From contig CP075492.1 in NCBI GenBank assembly GCA_021613535.1, positions 11,718,001-11,782,000 on the forward strand: a DNA stretch of 64,000 bases. Reading direction: 5' to 3'. Each line of letters starts with the position of its first letter. Position 1 is the first letter of the stretch. The position numbers were made by a program, and so were the translations under genes. Of this stretch, positions 26,301 through 38,234 are shown piece after piece. Origin of the DNA: Adineta vaga (taxonomy: Eukaryota > Rotifera). The notes under the pieces were generated by a model. It was not told where the DNA came from, did not search any database, and worked only from the letters and a program-made list of their open reading frames with translations.

Positions 26301-29300
26301 TGATTACAAATTAATATCGAATGAATCACGAAAATCTATTGCAAATTTTATGGCTGATACACATATTGATGTGAATCAAATATCGATTCAATATTTTCTT
26401 CATGAACGACGATCGTATTATACTACACCAAAAACATTTCTTGAATTTATCAAATTATTTCAACATATTTATGAAAATAAACAAAAGAAAATTGAATTAG
26501 AAACAGTTCGTTTGCTTGCGGGATTAGAAAAGCTCGGTTCAATATCAGCACAAACGGCTATTTTACAAGAAGATTTAAAAGTTACTACAGAAGAAGTAAA
26601 TACGAAAGCTGAACGAGCAGAAATTGCATTGAAAATAGTTACAGCTGAAGCAGATAAAGTAGCAAAAGAAAAGGTATGTTCATTCGTTTATAGGAAATGT
26701 CTAACTATTTGTATTCAATTTAGTCCTTTGCTGATGAAGAACGTCGAAAAATTGAAACGAAAAAAGCAGCAGTTGAAAAAGTACAAGCAGCATGTGCCAT
26801 AGAATTGTAGGATTGATTTGAACTACTGATGATGATTTCGCACATTTTGATTGCATATAGAGCAAAAGCAGAACCTGTACTCGAAGCAGCACGATTAGCA
26901 CTTGAGAATATTGAAAAAGGACAATTAACAGAACTGAAATCGTTTGCATCTCCACCCGAAGCCGTAAAATTTGTTATGAATATGGTTGGTAAGTAGAACT
27001 AAACTGAAGTTTACAGATTCCTTCGATACGCATTCATTTTAGTGGTACTTTTTAAATGGGTTGATGAAAATCGAATTATTCCAGAAAGTCAACGAACATG
27101 GACTGAAGCAAAAAATACTATTGGACCCGTAGAAAAATTTCTACAACGTTTGAAAAATTTCCAAGTTGCTAAAGTAATATAGTACTATTGTTGAAAATTG
27201 CATTGTTGCCTTTATCTATTGCAATAAATCATTTTAGGTAACGCCTCAAGTCAGAGCAATTATTGATAAACTCAATTCTACTCTAATGAATATAAGTAAA
27301 ACTAACAATATTGAAAGTTTAATTCAACAGATAGCTTTGAAATCCGCTGCAGCAGGCGGTATCTATACTTGGCTGGATAGTGAGATGCAAGAATCGTTTT
27401 CATCTATTCGTATAAAGACATTTGTCATTCTAGATACGTTGAAGTTCCATACTGTTTATCTGGAAGTCAAACCAAAACAAGTAGCTTTAGATACAGCAAA
27501 TGAAGAATTAAGTCGAGCTCAGCAAGCTTTCTCAAAAATTCTTGCTCGTGTACAAATACTTGAAGATGCACTTACAGAAGAAAATCTCAAAATGCAACGA
27601 GCACTTGCGGAAAAAGATGATGCTGTTCGAACTAAAGAAAGATTAGCACGACAAATTGATTTAGCTGAACGTCTTGTTGATGGTCTTGCATCCAGTCGAA
27701 TTATTTGGACAAAACGTGTTGAAACATTTAAAAATGATTTGGAAACATTAGTTGGTGATGTTCTATTAGCATCAACTTTTATTTCTTATGCTGGATATTT
27801 CTCGAGATCATATCGAATGAATCTTGTTAACAAATGGAGATCAACTATTATTGCAACAAAAGTAAATCAACAATGATTTCGTCTACCTTTTATGCATATA
27901 AGTAATCCATAGGGAACTATACCAATGCGAACTGATCTACAACCATTATCAATTATGATTGATGATGCTGATATTGCTGAATGGTAAACTGTTGAATTCT
28001 TCTTGCAACGTGAATAAATTGTATGTTTTTCGTTATAGGATGAATCAAGGTCTTCCAGCTGATCAGACATCATATGAAAATGCTGCTATTCTTACTTATT
28101 GTTTACGTTGGCCATTAATGGTTGATCCACAAGGGCAAGGTCTTCGTTGGATAAAAAATTGTTTTACCGATAAACTTGTCATACTTCGTTATAATAGTAA
28201 AAGTTATCTTGATCGTTTCGAAGCATGTATTCGTCGAGGTGATACTCTTCTACTTGAATGTGTTGAAGAAAATATTGATTCTATTTTGGAACCAATTATT
28301 AGTCGTAATTTAATTCGTAAAGGACAAGCAGTGAAATTAGGCGATAAAGAAATTGATTATCATTCAAATTTCCGTTTAATTATGCAAACACGTTTAGCTA
28401 ATCCACATTTTCAACCAGAAGTTCAAGCTCAAACTACATTAATTAATTTCAGTACAACACGTGATGGTCTCGAAGCACAATTACTAGCAGAAATTGTTGC
28501 AGTAGAACGACCTGATTTAGAAAAGAGTAAATTCGAAGTGACAAAACAACAGAATGAATATAAAATCAATCTAAAGAAATTAGAGGATTCATTATTAGCT
28601 CGTTTAGCTACAGCTGAAGGAAATTTTATAAAAAATGTTGAACTTGTTGTTACACTAGAACATACTGTCAAAACGGCATTAGAAATTGAACAGAAGAAAG
28701 TTGAAGCTGAAAAATTCAGTCAACAAATTGATCGTACACGAGAATTGTATCGGCCAACAGCCATTCGTGCTTGTATTATTTATTTTCTTATGAATGATTT
28801 ATCAAAAATTCATCCCATGTATCAATTTTCATTGAAAGCATTTCGAACAGTTTTTCTCAAAGCAATCGATCGTGCAGAACAAAATGAAGATCTACGTGCG
28901 CGAATTGAAAATCTTATTGATGCAATTACATTTGCTTCGTATTCGTATATTATTCGAGGAGTTTTTGAAGAACATAAATTAATTTTTACTTTGCAATTAT
29001 TATTACAGGTTAATTCAAAGTAGTAAAATCATCAAATTAGTTTTGTTAATCATATAGATTTTAACGGAAAAAGGTGAAATTGATATGATTGAACTGGATT
29101 TATTATTACGTAATCCTCAAGAAACACATGCAGGAAGTCCTGTAGAATTTCTCAATGAAAAAGCTTGGGGTAATATTAAAGCTTTAGCACTAGTGTCAAC
29201 TTTTCATGGACTCGATCGTGAAATTGAAACATCAAGTAAACGATGGAAAAAATATGTCGAAAGTGAAGCACCAGAATTAGAAAAACCGCCAGTAAATCCG

Positions 29301-31689
29301 TTCATTCAAATGTTCATTTTCATATGAAAATATTTTCAATTCAGGGCGAATGGAAAAGTAAATCTACCATGCAACAATTGTGTATTCTTCGTGCTGTTCG
29401 ACCAGATCGAATGCTCTATGCATTAAAGTAAATGAAAAAGTTCATTTTCTATTGATTCGAAATTCTTTCCAATAGATTATTCATCGGTGAAAAACTTGGC
29501 AAAAAATATACGGAAATTCGTGCACCTGATTTTGCACATACATATGAAGAATCATCCAAATCGATACCTATTTTTTTCATCCTTTCACCTGGTGTTGATC
29601 CATTAAAAGAAGTTGAAACGTTAGGCAAAAAACTGGGTTATACATCTCAAGCAGGCAAATTCTACAATATTTCGTTAGGACAAGGTCAAGAGATTGTAGC
29701 AGAAAATGCCTTGGAAATTTCAGCAAAAGAAGGTCATTGGGTTGTGTTACAAAATATACATTTAGTACGACATTGGTTACCAATATTGGAAAGAAAATTA
29801 GAACGGATATTAGAAAGTGGACAAGAAAATTTTCGTCTTTATATGTCAGCAGAACCGAGTGCCGATGTCAATATGCATGTGATACCACAGGGAATTTTAG
29901 AAAGTTCAATTAAAATTACTAATGAATCACATACAGGTAAGAATTTAATGTATTATATACATGACTATCTAACTTGATATTATGTTATATTTAGGAATGT
30001 TAGCAAATCTTCATAAAGCATTGGATAATTTTGATCAAGAAGTATTAGATTCTTGCAGTAAAGATACACAATTCAAAGTGATCCTTTTTGCTCTATGCTA
30101 TTTTCATGCTGTTGTCTCTCAACGAACAAAATTTGGTCCTATTGGTTGGAACAGGTAAGATCCATCGCTTTCTTGAATAAGGCAAATATTTATTCTATCT
30201 ACTAGAAAATATCCATTCTCTTCTGGAGATTTACAGATCTGTATTGATGTCTTACGTAATTATCTCGAATCGAATGTCAAAATTCCATGGGAAGATCTAC
30301 GTTATATCTTTGGTGAAATCATGTATGGCGGTCATATAACAGATGATTGGGATCGTCGTTTATGTCGAAATTATCTTGAAACATATTTAAATCCAAGTAT
30401 GTTCGAAGGTGATCTTCAGTTAGCATCCGATTTTCCATTACCACCATCCTTGGATTACAAAGCATATCATGCTTATATTGATGATAAACTTCCAAGTGAA
30501 TCACCGAAACTCTATGGACTTCATCACAATGCAGAAATTGATTTTCTTTCTCAAACAAGTGAGAAATTGTTTCGAGTTCTGATGGAAATTTCTCCAAGAG
30601 AAACAAATACTAACAATCAAGGACAAAATGCGACATTATCACGAGATGAAAAAGTAATCGAGGAATCTTCTGCACTCTGAAGGTATAAACTTTTATTTAA
30701 ATTAGATTCGAAATGTTTTGGATGAACTTCAAAATCATATTCCAGAAGATTTTAGTATCGTAGAATTACGTGCACGATTAGATGAACGTAATCCATATGC
30801 AGTTGTTGCTTTACAAGAAGCGGAACGAATGAATAATTTATTAAGAGAAATTCGTCAAAGTCTGAAAGAATTGGATGGTGGTCTCAAAGTTCGTTTAGGA
30901 TATGTTTTGTATTCTTTGGAATCAATGGTGTTTTCTAATCTAGGGTGAATTGGCCATTTCAAATGAGATTGAAATCTTACAAGAATGTTTTTATTTGGAT
31001 CTTGTACCAATTCAATGGGCTAATCGAGCTTATCCATCACTTTATTCATTAGGTTTATGGTTTCATGATATGTTAAATCGTTATCGAGAAATTGATAATT
31101 GGATCGCAGATTTTCAACTACCTAATTCGATTTGGTTAGGTGGACTTTTTAATCCACAATCATTTCTTACGTCTATCATGCAATCTGTAGCACGAAAACA
31201 AGATTGGCCACTTGATCGAATGTGTTTGATGGTAGAAGTGACGAAGAAACAACGAGAAGAAATACAAAGTGCACCAAAAGATGGTGCTTATATTCACAAG
31301 TATGTTCGGATTGTTCATTTATAAATCATATTCTAATTACTTTTGTATTCGAAAAAAAACAAACAAATATTAGCTTATTTATTGATGGAGCACGCTGGGA
31401 TAAACAAAGTAATTTATTAATTGAAGGAAAATTGAAAGAATTATGTCCACCAATGCCAGTGATATTCGTGAAAGGTAAGTTGTTTTTCTTAACGAAAGTT
31501 TTTGTTAGAAAAAATGTTATATTTGAAGCTATACCAATCGATCGATTGGATACAAAAGGTATGTATGATTGTCCTGTGTATCGGATTAAAACACGAGGAC
31601 CTACATATATATGGCGTTTCAATTTAAAAACAAAAGAAAAACCTTCGAAATGGGTACTTGCTGGTGTAGCATTATTATTACAAACATAA
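14344..31689 (+). CDS. Axonemal outer-arm dynein heavy chain, beta type (DNAH9/11/17 group)
   Basis: A motor of cilia and flagella that walks on the B tubule of axonemal doublets; it probably exceeds 4000 residues over some 50 short exons. The N-terminal DHC tail runs from [20 protein letters not shown] to about 19.7 kb, followed by the linker. P-loops: AAA1 [15 protein letters not shown] near 21820, AAA2 GNAGTGKTQIW split over 23140-23225, AAA3 [11 protein letters not shown] near 24388, AAA4 [10 protein letters not shown] near 25780. Coiled-coil stalk arms flank the microtubule-binding domain at about 26.5-27.8 kb. The C-terminal domain includes [18 protein letters not shown] and ends [20 protein letters not shown]. 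Near-identity of these blocks to the DNAH9/11/17 group sets the class; I cannot say which member. I found no frame break. A tRNA gene sits in the intron before the AAA1 P-loop. Confidence 0.93.
21545..21656 (+). tRNA. tRNA-Leu(CAA) with a 28-base intron
   Basis: The acceptor arms GTCAGCA and TGCTGAC pair perfectly, followed by discriminator A. The A box reads TGGCCGAGTGGTCTAAGGC and the B box GGGTTCAAATCCC. The anticodon stem CCAGA/TCTGG closes a loop with anticodon CAA at 21579-21581. A 28-base intron (21583-21610) lies one base 3' of the anticodon, the canonical position for eukaryotic tRNA-Leu(CAA). The variable arm TCAGCGAATGCTG is long, as expected for leucine tRNA. Mature length is about 84 bases before CCA addition. 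The gene lies in sense inside a dynein heavy-chain intron. Confidence 0.97.
21660..21667 (+). terminator. RNA polymerase III terminator of tRNA-Leu
   Basis: A run of eight T begins four bases after the tRNA 3' end. Confidence 0.85.
24660..24680. repeat. (TA)n microsatellite in a dynein intron
   Basis: About nine TA units within the short intron before the exon reading [12 protein letters not shown]. Confidence 0.75.
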
Positions 31690-32637
31690 AGGATTCTATT
31701 TCTTAAATAAAATGAATTTATGAAATTTAACACTACGAATATGATATTTGATTGTATTGATATTTGTACGATTGTTGCTATTCGTTATTATAGTACTGAT
31801 CAAAGCAGCTCGGAAATATCTTGAGAATGTGAGTCATTCTTCTTCACCCACACCCACCCTACAAAAGGAAAGATCCATACATAGAGGGAAAGAAAAACCC
31901 TAGAAAAATAGAACGATTATTTAAGAAGAGGAAAGAAACATGGGAACATATACATATAGAATGAGATCACATGTAAAAAATATAATCAACACTTGTAGAT
32001 ATCTACTTAGTGAGTATCTTTGGATGTAATAGGAATTTTTGTAGATTCCTAAAATGATTGAACTTTTGGAGACCGTAATAAAAAATGAATTCAAAGGTAA
32101 TTTATGTTTTTAGGTTATATTTTTGATCAATGAATACATGTATCGGCTGGAATGGATACTGAGGCGGTAGAAGAGTACACTTTTATCGAAATACATTTGA
32201 GGAGTCGAAAAAGAAAGTAGATGTTCTAGAATTTTATTCTTCCTTGTCAGTTGTCTGTACAGCAGTCATATTCTTTATTCTTGCTTGAATCCTAAATAAA
32301 AATCTAGACGTATCTATCGAATATAGTTTTAAGTATACAGCCGATGTTATTCAAATCATCTATATATTCATACATGAATTGGGAAGCACTGAACTGATTT
32401 CAATATTTACAATCGAAATATGATTTGTCATATATTCTTTTTGAGAAAAAACATTATTTGTACAAAAATACATTACATATCATGTGTATTTATCAAGAAA
32501 ATTATTCCTATTTACTGAATAAATGAACAATAATCAATTCATAGATAGAGGACGGACGAGTAAATCATAAGAGAAGGAACTTATAAAACAAGTCATCGAT
32601 ATAGTTCGCAAAAGGGATTGTTTGAATATCTTGATAG
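31690..32637. other. Convergent intergenic region, dynein / KMT2
   Basis: About 0.95 kb between two genes that end toward each other. It should hold both 3' untranslated regions and poly(A) sites; AATAAA-like words occur near 31707 and 32293. I see no open frame with coding character. Confidence 0.55.
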
Positions 32638-35600
32638 TTAATTCATCCATTTACGACAATTGATTGCTCCGCATAAACATGGAATTTTCGAATCTTCTTC
32701 GAAATCGAATTTATAATCATACTTAATTTCTTCACCTTTTGCAATACGTCGATTGGTTATGATGACAATTTTATTTTCTTTGTCGACTTGTACAACTTCT
32801 GTAAAAGCATTTGGCTATTTCGTACGAAAGAAAAAATGACATTCATCAAATAGAAATTATCAAAAATAGTTGCTTACATCACAACAATGATTAATATATC
32901 GAGCTAAGCAACCACTCACTGTAGCGTCAATAACACAATCATCATCCAATCGAAACATATAGATTCCACGATTGTGTTCTTCATATAATTTTTCTCGTTT
33001 ATTAGCCACTTCATTGCGAATTAATTCACCAATATATTCAATAATCATGGTATGTTTTTCAAGATCACGTGCAGCAAATAAACCTAAACCCTAAACAATA
33101 TTGTTTTTTTTTGCTTCTAAAAACAAATAAACACTAATTGATCAAATATTTACTTGAATTCGTGATTTCGCTAAATAAACATTTTGCCGCCATTCGGCTT
33201 TTAGCTTTCGATATTGTGTAGATTTTGATAGTACAAATTGTTTACCATAAGGAACTTGACTAGCTATAACGATAGAATGAAGTCTTTGTCACTGACTATC
33301 TTTTAGAAATGATTTACTCTCAGTTCCAAGTAAACTCCTTGGAAGTACAATTCGAGCTGCATGAGAACTTGTCAATGTTTGTGCATGTCTAAATATAAAC
33401 TTTCGAAAATAAGAAATCACTATGTAGATTATCTCTACCGTCGAAAATGTGTTTGTAATTTGGGTTCACTTCGTGCACAACCAGTTGGATTTACTGTTAA
33501 TGGCATGTCGAATAATTGTAATCGACCATATTTAAAAGCATAATTAGGTAACATTTCAACACCTGGTAATGATTCAATTAGACGAGTAATATGTGGTTCC
33601 TAAAATTTCATAAAATTTGAAATTTTTCTAATTTCAAAAGAAAAAACAAGTTACTGTTAAGCCAAATAAATCTTCACCACTAACAAACACGGGAAACATT
33701 TTCACTAGATTATGTTTACGTCTTAAAAGATCAATTTCACGAATGATTTTATGCCAAACACGTTTTGCACTGGAATCAAGAAATTCTTCGATTTGATCAT
33801 CTTCATGTACAGTTATTCGAAACATTGGTTTATTATCAATATCAATTATTGAGCATAGATATGCACATCGACGATTTGGATGATGCAAAGACCAATGGAA
33901 CCTTGTAGCAGTATAACCAACCTAGTTTTTTTCAGATAGATATAGCATTTTGAAGTAAAATTCACATGAGACTTACAGGATAAATATAACTACGATTGTA
34001 AAATGCAGATGTTTGTATTTGATGAGGTAATAATTGACCAACATTATGGAGAATTAGACTACCAATACGTAATATATATGATTTATCTTCATGTTCATCA
34101 GTCATATAACTAAACGAAAGAAATATTTTTTCGAATGAGATTCGTTATGTATATCAAGACTAACTTTTGAATTTGTTTAATTTCATCTCGTTCAATCCAA
34201 ATTCTTCGAAGAATTGCTTTATCTTCCAATATTTGATCAATAGATACTGTTTTCGATGCATGCGTTGGACACATCATTGTCTTTAAAAAAAAAGATACAT
34301 TTCTTCAAAGAGAAATCTCTTTATTCGAACCTCTTACTTTATCTTTATAGAAAACACATCCATTATCAGTTGCACAATACAAATGATATGTATTCGAACA
34401 TCGTTGATAAAAACAATTTAAACTACTTCCTTTTTGTTTACATATAACACATTCCGTATTTCTCGAACGTGTATATGCTTGTTCAACAGACATTAATGAA
34501 CCACTTAATGTTTCATAAACTTCTGATGACCAAAATGCGCAATTTAAATGACACCATTGACCAACATTAAGATTCAATAATCTAATAGAATATTAGAAAA
34601 TCAAATCTACCAATGAAAAACTATAGATCAAGTACCTTCCTGGTCCATTTGATAGCATATCACCAATACCATTACAAAAAACACAGACACGTTTATCTTG
34701 TGCTGCATTGGATGCTAATGGTATTCTTGTTACTGCAATTAACTGTTCAATATCAGTATCATTCGATGGTTGAACGATTGTTTCAGGTAACAAACTAGGA
34801 CTCCATCGTTTCCATCGTTTCATAGATTTCAACTAAAATATACACAAACATAAATAATCTATGATACATCGCAATAATCTACTTCATTAAGATGAATCGT
34901 TTCTCGTTTGATGGGTAATTGTTTTTGTATTTGAATATCAACCGGTTCATTCTTTATGCTATGTTGTGATGGGTGATGGTTGAGTACCAGTAATATATAT
35001 ATTGAAGCATTGTTCATTACAAAAATAAATAAATGGTTCTGCATTGGATGTTGATTCACGAAGATGTACTGGTAATTCATTTAAGCGTTTTTTTAATAGA
35101 TTTTCAGCAGTTAAGTTTTGTAAACAATTACGACAGATTTTCGGTTGATTATCAATCAATGATTGAATATTGACGCTGGTTTCACGGCCGATTTTATAAA
35201 TAGATGAAGCACGACTAATAGCAGGTTTTTGTGGAGAAACAGATAAAATACTATTTGAATTCGTTGTTGATGAACATGTACAATTATGAGTATTATTTAA
35301 TGTTTGATGAACATCAATCGTTGTTGGATACGCCATTTTAAGTAAATCAGTTACAGCAGCAATAACACTTTGTACATTATTGGCCGCTTCTGTGGTCAAT
35401 GTTAATGTTACTGATACCTAAATAATTTGAAATAAAGATAAGATTTATTGTATTATGTGAATTGAATTCATTTACTTTTTCTGTGCCATCAACAAGTGGT
35501 TGATCATTTTCGCTTGACAATTTAGGCGATATTATCGTTGATAGACTTTCATTTGACATCAATATCGGACTTAATGGTCGGTAGTCATGATCATCTGATG

Positions 35601-37131
35601 TTGATAATGTTTTCAATAGATGAAAATTTTCTGTTTGAATATCATTAATCAGATCTTCATTTTCTGCCATTGTTGATGTTGAAATAATACTTTCATCATC
35701 TTGAAAATTACTATTTTGTTTCATAAGTTCTGATAATTTATCGGATGAATCTATTTGTAATGGTGGAGAAGGTAAACATGGCGGTCGATCTAGTAGATTT
35801 GAACATAGACGATAACGTCGTTCAAGTGAAGACAAGGGATTTATGATTGGTTTTGGTGGTGCTCGTCGATATGAACGATAATAATCATTCATATCATCAA
35901 TAAAAATATCACCAAATTCACCTTGATATTGATGTTTTTTTATATTTGAAAAATTCATTGATAAAGGTAATTCTTTACTAAGATCAATCAGTGGTTCTAC
36001 AGGAGTTAACATTGGTAGATTACGTAACTGTTGTAATGAATATTCAACAAATTTTTCAGCTTCTTTCGCACCTTTTTCTGAATATTTTCAAGAAAATATT
36101 TCTCTTTTTTTCGATTGAAGAAAGACAAAAAGCAACTTACTTTTGCGTTTTTGTAATTTCGCTGGTATATCATCTTCACACAACGTATTGGGATCATTTC
36201 CTTTTCGTTTTTTTCGTGGTTTAGGAATTGGTGGAAAACTTAGATTGTGACCATTTACTGAAGGATGTGCTTTGACTTCAGTTTCTGAAGGCTAAATAAG
36301 AAGAAATGAGATCAATGTACCTTACAATTCAAATTTTACCTGTAATAAAGATTTTAAAATATTATTGTCTGGAGGTAAATGGTCGTGAGGTTGTTGTTGT
36401 TGTCCATTCGTTCGATACAAAGTATTAGGATCATAAATAATCGGGGGCTGTTGTTGTGGTTGTTGTTGTGATGGTGGTGGTGCTGGCGGTGGTATCATTG
36501 TTCCATAAGTATTTGCTGATGTCATTCGTTGTTTCATCATTGGATGTCGATATTGTTGTGGTTGTATCGTAGCGGGATACCGTAAATGATTTGGAATTGT
36601 ACCATTATATGGATTGACTTTTCCAAGAACGAATCGAGGATTATTACTATGAATTCCAGTGGATGTCATATGATGGTTGTCAAAATTACTATATGACGAT
36701 GATTGATGTGGAGGATATGTTCCAATCATTGTTGGTGTTATTGATGCTTGATTCATATGATGCATATTAACACCTAAATTACTAGGAATCGGTGATGGAA
36801 GCGGTATGAGTGATGTTGTTGAGAGAGAATTTCCTGATGGCATATGTTCTGCTTGTCGAGTAATTGGAACATTGATATTGAAATTATTTAATAATTCCTG
36901 ATTGAAACGAACTGGATGCGAAGTAAGATTACGAGAATTGGAGATATTATTTGATGAATCATCGAATGGATTTTGTACAATTATTGTCCTAGAAGTAAAG
37001 ATTAAATTATATTATCCGATGTATAATATTTAATCATACATTGATTTTGCATGATGATCAACATTTGTAGGATGGATCATTTGTGTATATTGAGGAACTC
37101 CATCAAAATTGTTCAATATTGGTTCACTCAT
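32638..37131 (-). CDS. Histone H3K4 methyltransferase, KMT2C/D (trr) type, short form
   Basis: The catalytic subunit of a COMPASS-like complex that places H3K4 mono-methylation at enhancers. From MSEPILNNFDGVPQYTQ the first half is low-complexity, Gln/Pro/Ser-rich (36.3-37.1 kb). A small Cys cluster (CRNCLQNLTAENLL, then FCNEQC) follows. The extended PHD is at 34.3-34.8 kb: CVFCNGIGDMLSNGPGR, WCHLNCAFWSSEVYE, CVICKQKGSSLNC. FYRN/FYRC lies at 33.4-34.1 kb: HNVGQLLPHQIQTSAFYN, YPVGYTATRFHWSLHHPNRR, VFVSGEDLFGLT. SET is at 32.7-33.1 kb: TMIIEYIGELIRNEVANKRE then ARYINHCCDPNAFTEVV, and post-SET CLCGAINCRKWMN closes the protein. VNPTGCARSEPK is specific to KMT2C/D. The N-terminal PHD clusters of vertebrate KMT2C/D are absent, as in fly trr. 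Confidence 0.92.
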
Positions 37132-38234
37132 CTAGCGTACTGTTCTATCTTCTTCTTTATTTTTTGTATTATCAAACGATTTACATATCACTTGTTCTAT
37201 AAAGTAAATGCAAAATCAATAAAATGAATGAAAGATATTTTTCTTCTCTACGAAAACATATTCGATGTAGGAAATTTCGAAAAGAAAAAGAAGATTAGAT
37301 GCCATTTTCAGATTCTTTTAGTTTTTCGAGGTCTCTTGTCACGGTTGACATACGATTTAAATTGAATTAGAGAGGCGAACTTTTGAAATAAAATAATAAG
37401 AATGAGAAAGCAAACTAGGACATGGAGTGGAATTTTTCAGACAAATCGATTCGTGATCTTTTTTCGTTGTTCAGATGTCGCCTCTGGATGGACATTGATA
37501 TACTCACGTATATCATTTTGATGGAGATAACAATGATGATATTTTTTTTTTGAAGAAAAAAATTAATCATGTATATTAAAGTCATGAAACCGTTCATATT
37601 TAACTTTGCTTACATGGCAATATGTTCAGTTTTAAGATGTAATAGTTACTTTTTTCAGAATACAAAATTACACAGTTGGTTTATTTTCGATGTCCATGTA
37701 CAGAAGAATATAGTTAAAGTTTTTATTACTCGTATTGATGTTCTGCATCTTTATCATTTGTGAAAATCAACTGAAGTATAAAGAAAAAGCGAAACAACGA
37801 TCCGAAACGAATATATGCTTTTACAGATATAGTTCTTACAATTTTGAAAAGAACGTCTTGTCCATCAGTTTGATGTCGATAGAAATTAATATTAGAAAAG
37901 AGAACTTCGACAAACTCGATCGTCGCAAAGAATTCGATAAATCATAACTTTTCAAATGTGTATCTCAAATAAAATACTTCTTTTCTTTTGTTCTATACTT
38001 TCATTTATTTTTTTTCGTTCTTTTCTACTTGTCCTGTAGTTGTTCGTAGCGTGACGCTTTTCGTGACTCGTTACATCAATGTGACCAAGGCGACAATGTG
38101 AAATTACGTGTATGAGTATACTTATTTCTTTCGTTACATGTTCAGACAAGCAAATATATCTACCAAAGAAAGGTGAAAAATACACATCAATAGTTCAAAA
38201 GTAAAATTTTGTCAGAGTTCAACGTATCACTAAT
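37132..38234. promoter_or_regulatory. Divergent promoter region, KMT2C/D / ZMYND8-like
   Basis: About 1.1 kb between the starts of two oppositely directed chromatin-regulator genes. Several small open frames here overlap each other and lack coding character. I see no clear core-promoter element or repeat. Confidence 0.5.

Noticed and set aside
26640-27480. Possible extra insertion in the dynein stalk ([18 protein letters not shown])
   Set aside because: It is an in-frame short intron read through: splicing at GTGAGA restores [17 protein letters not shown], the expected dynein sequence.
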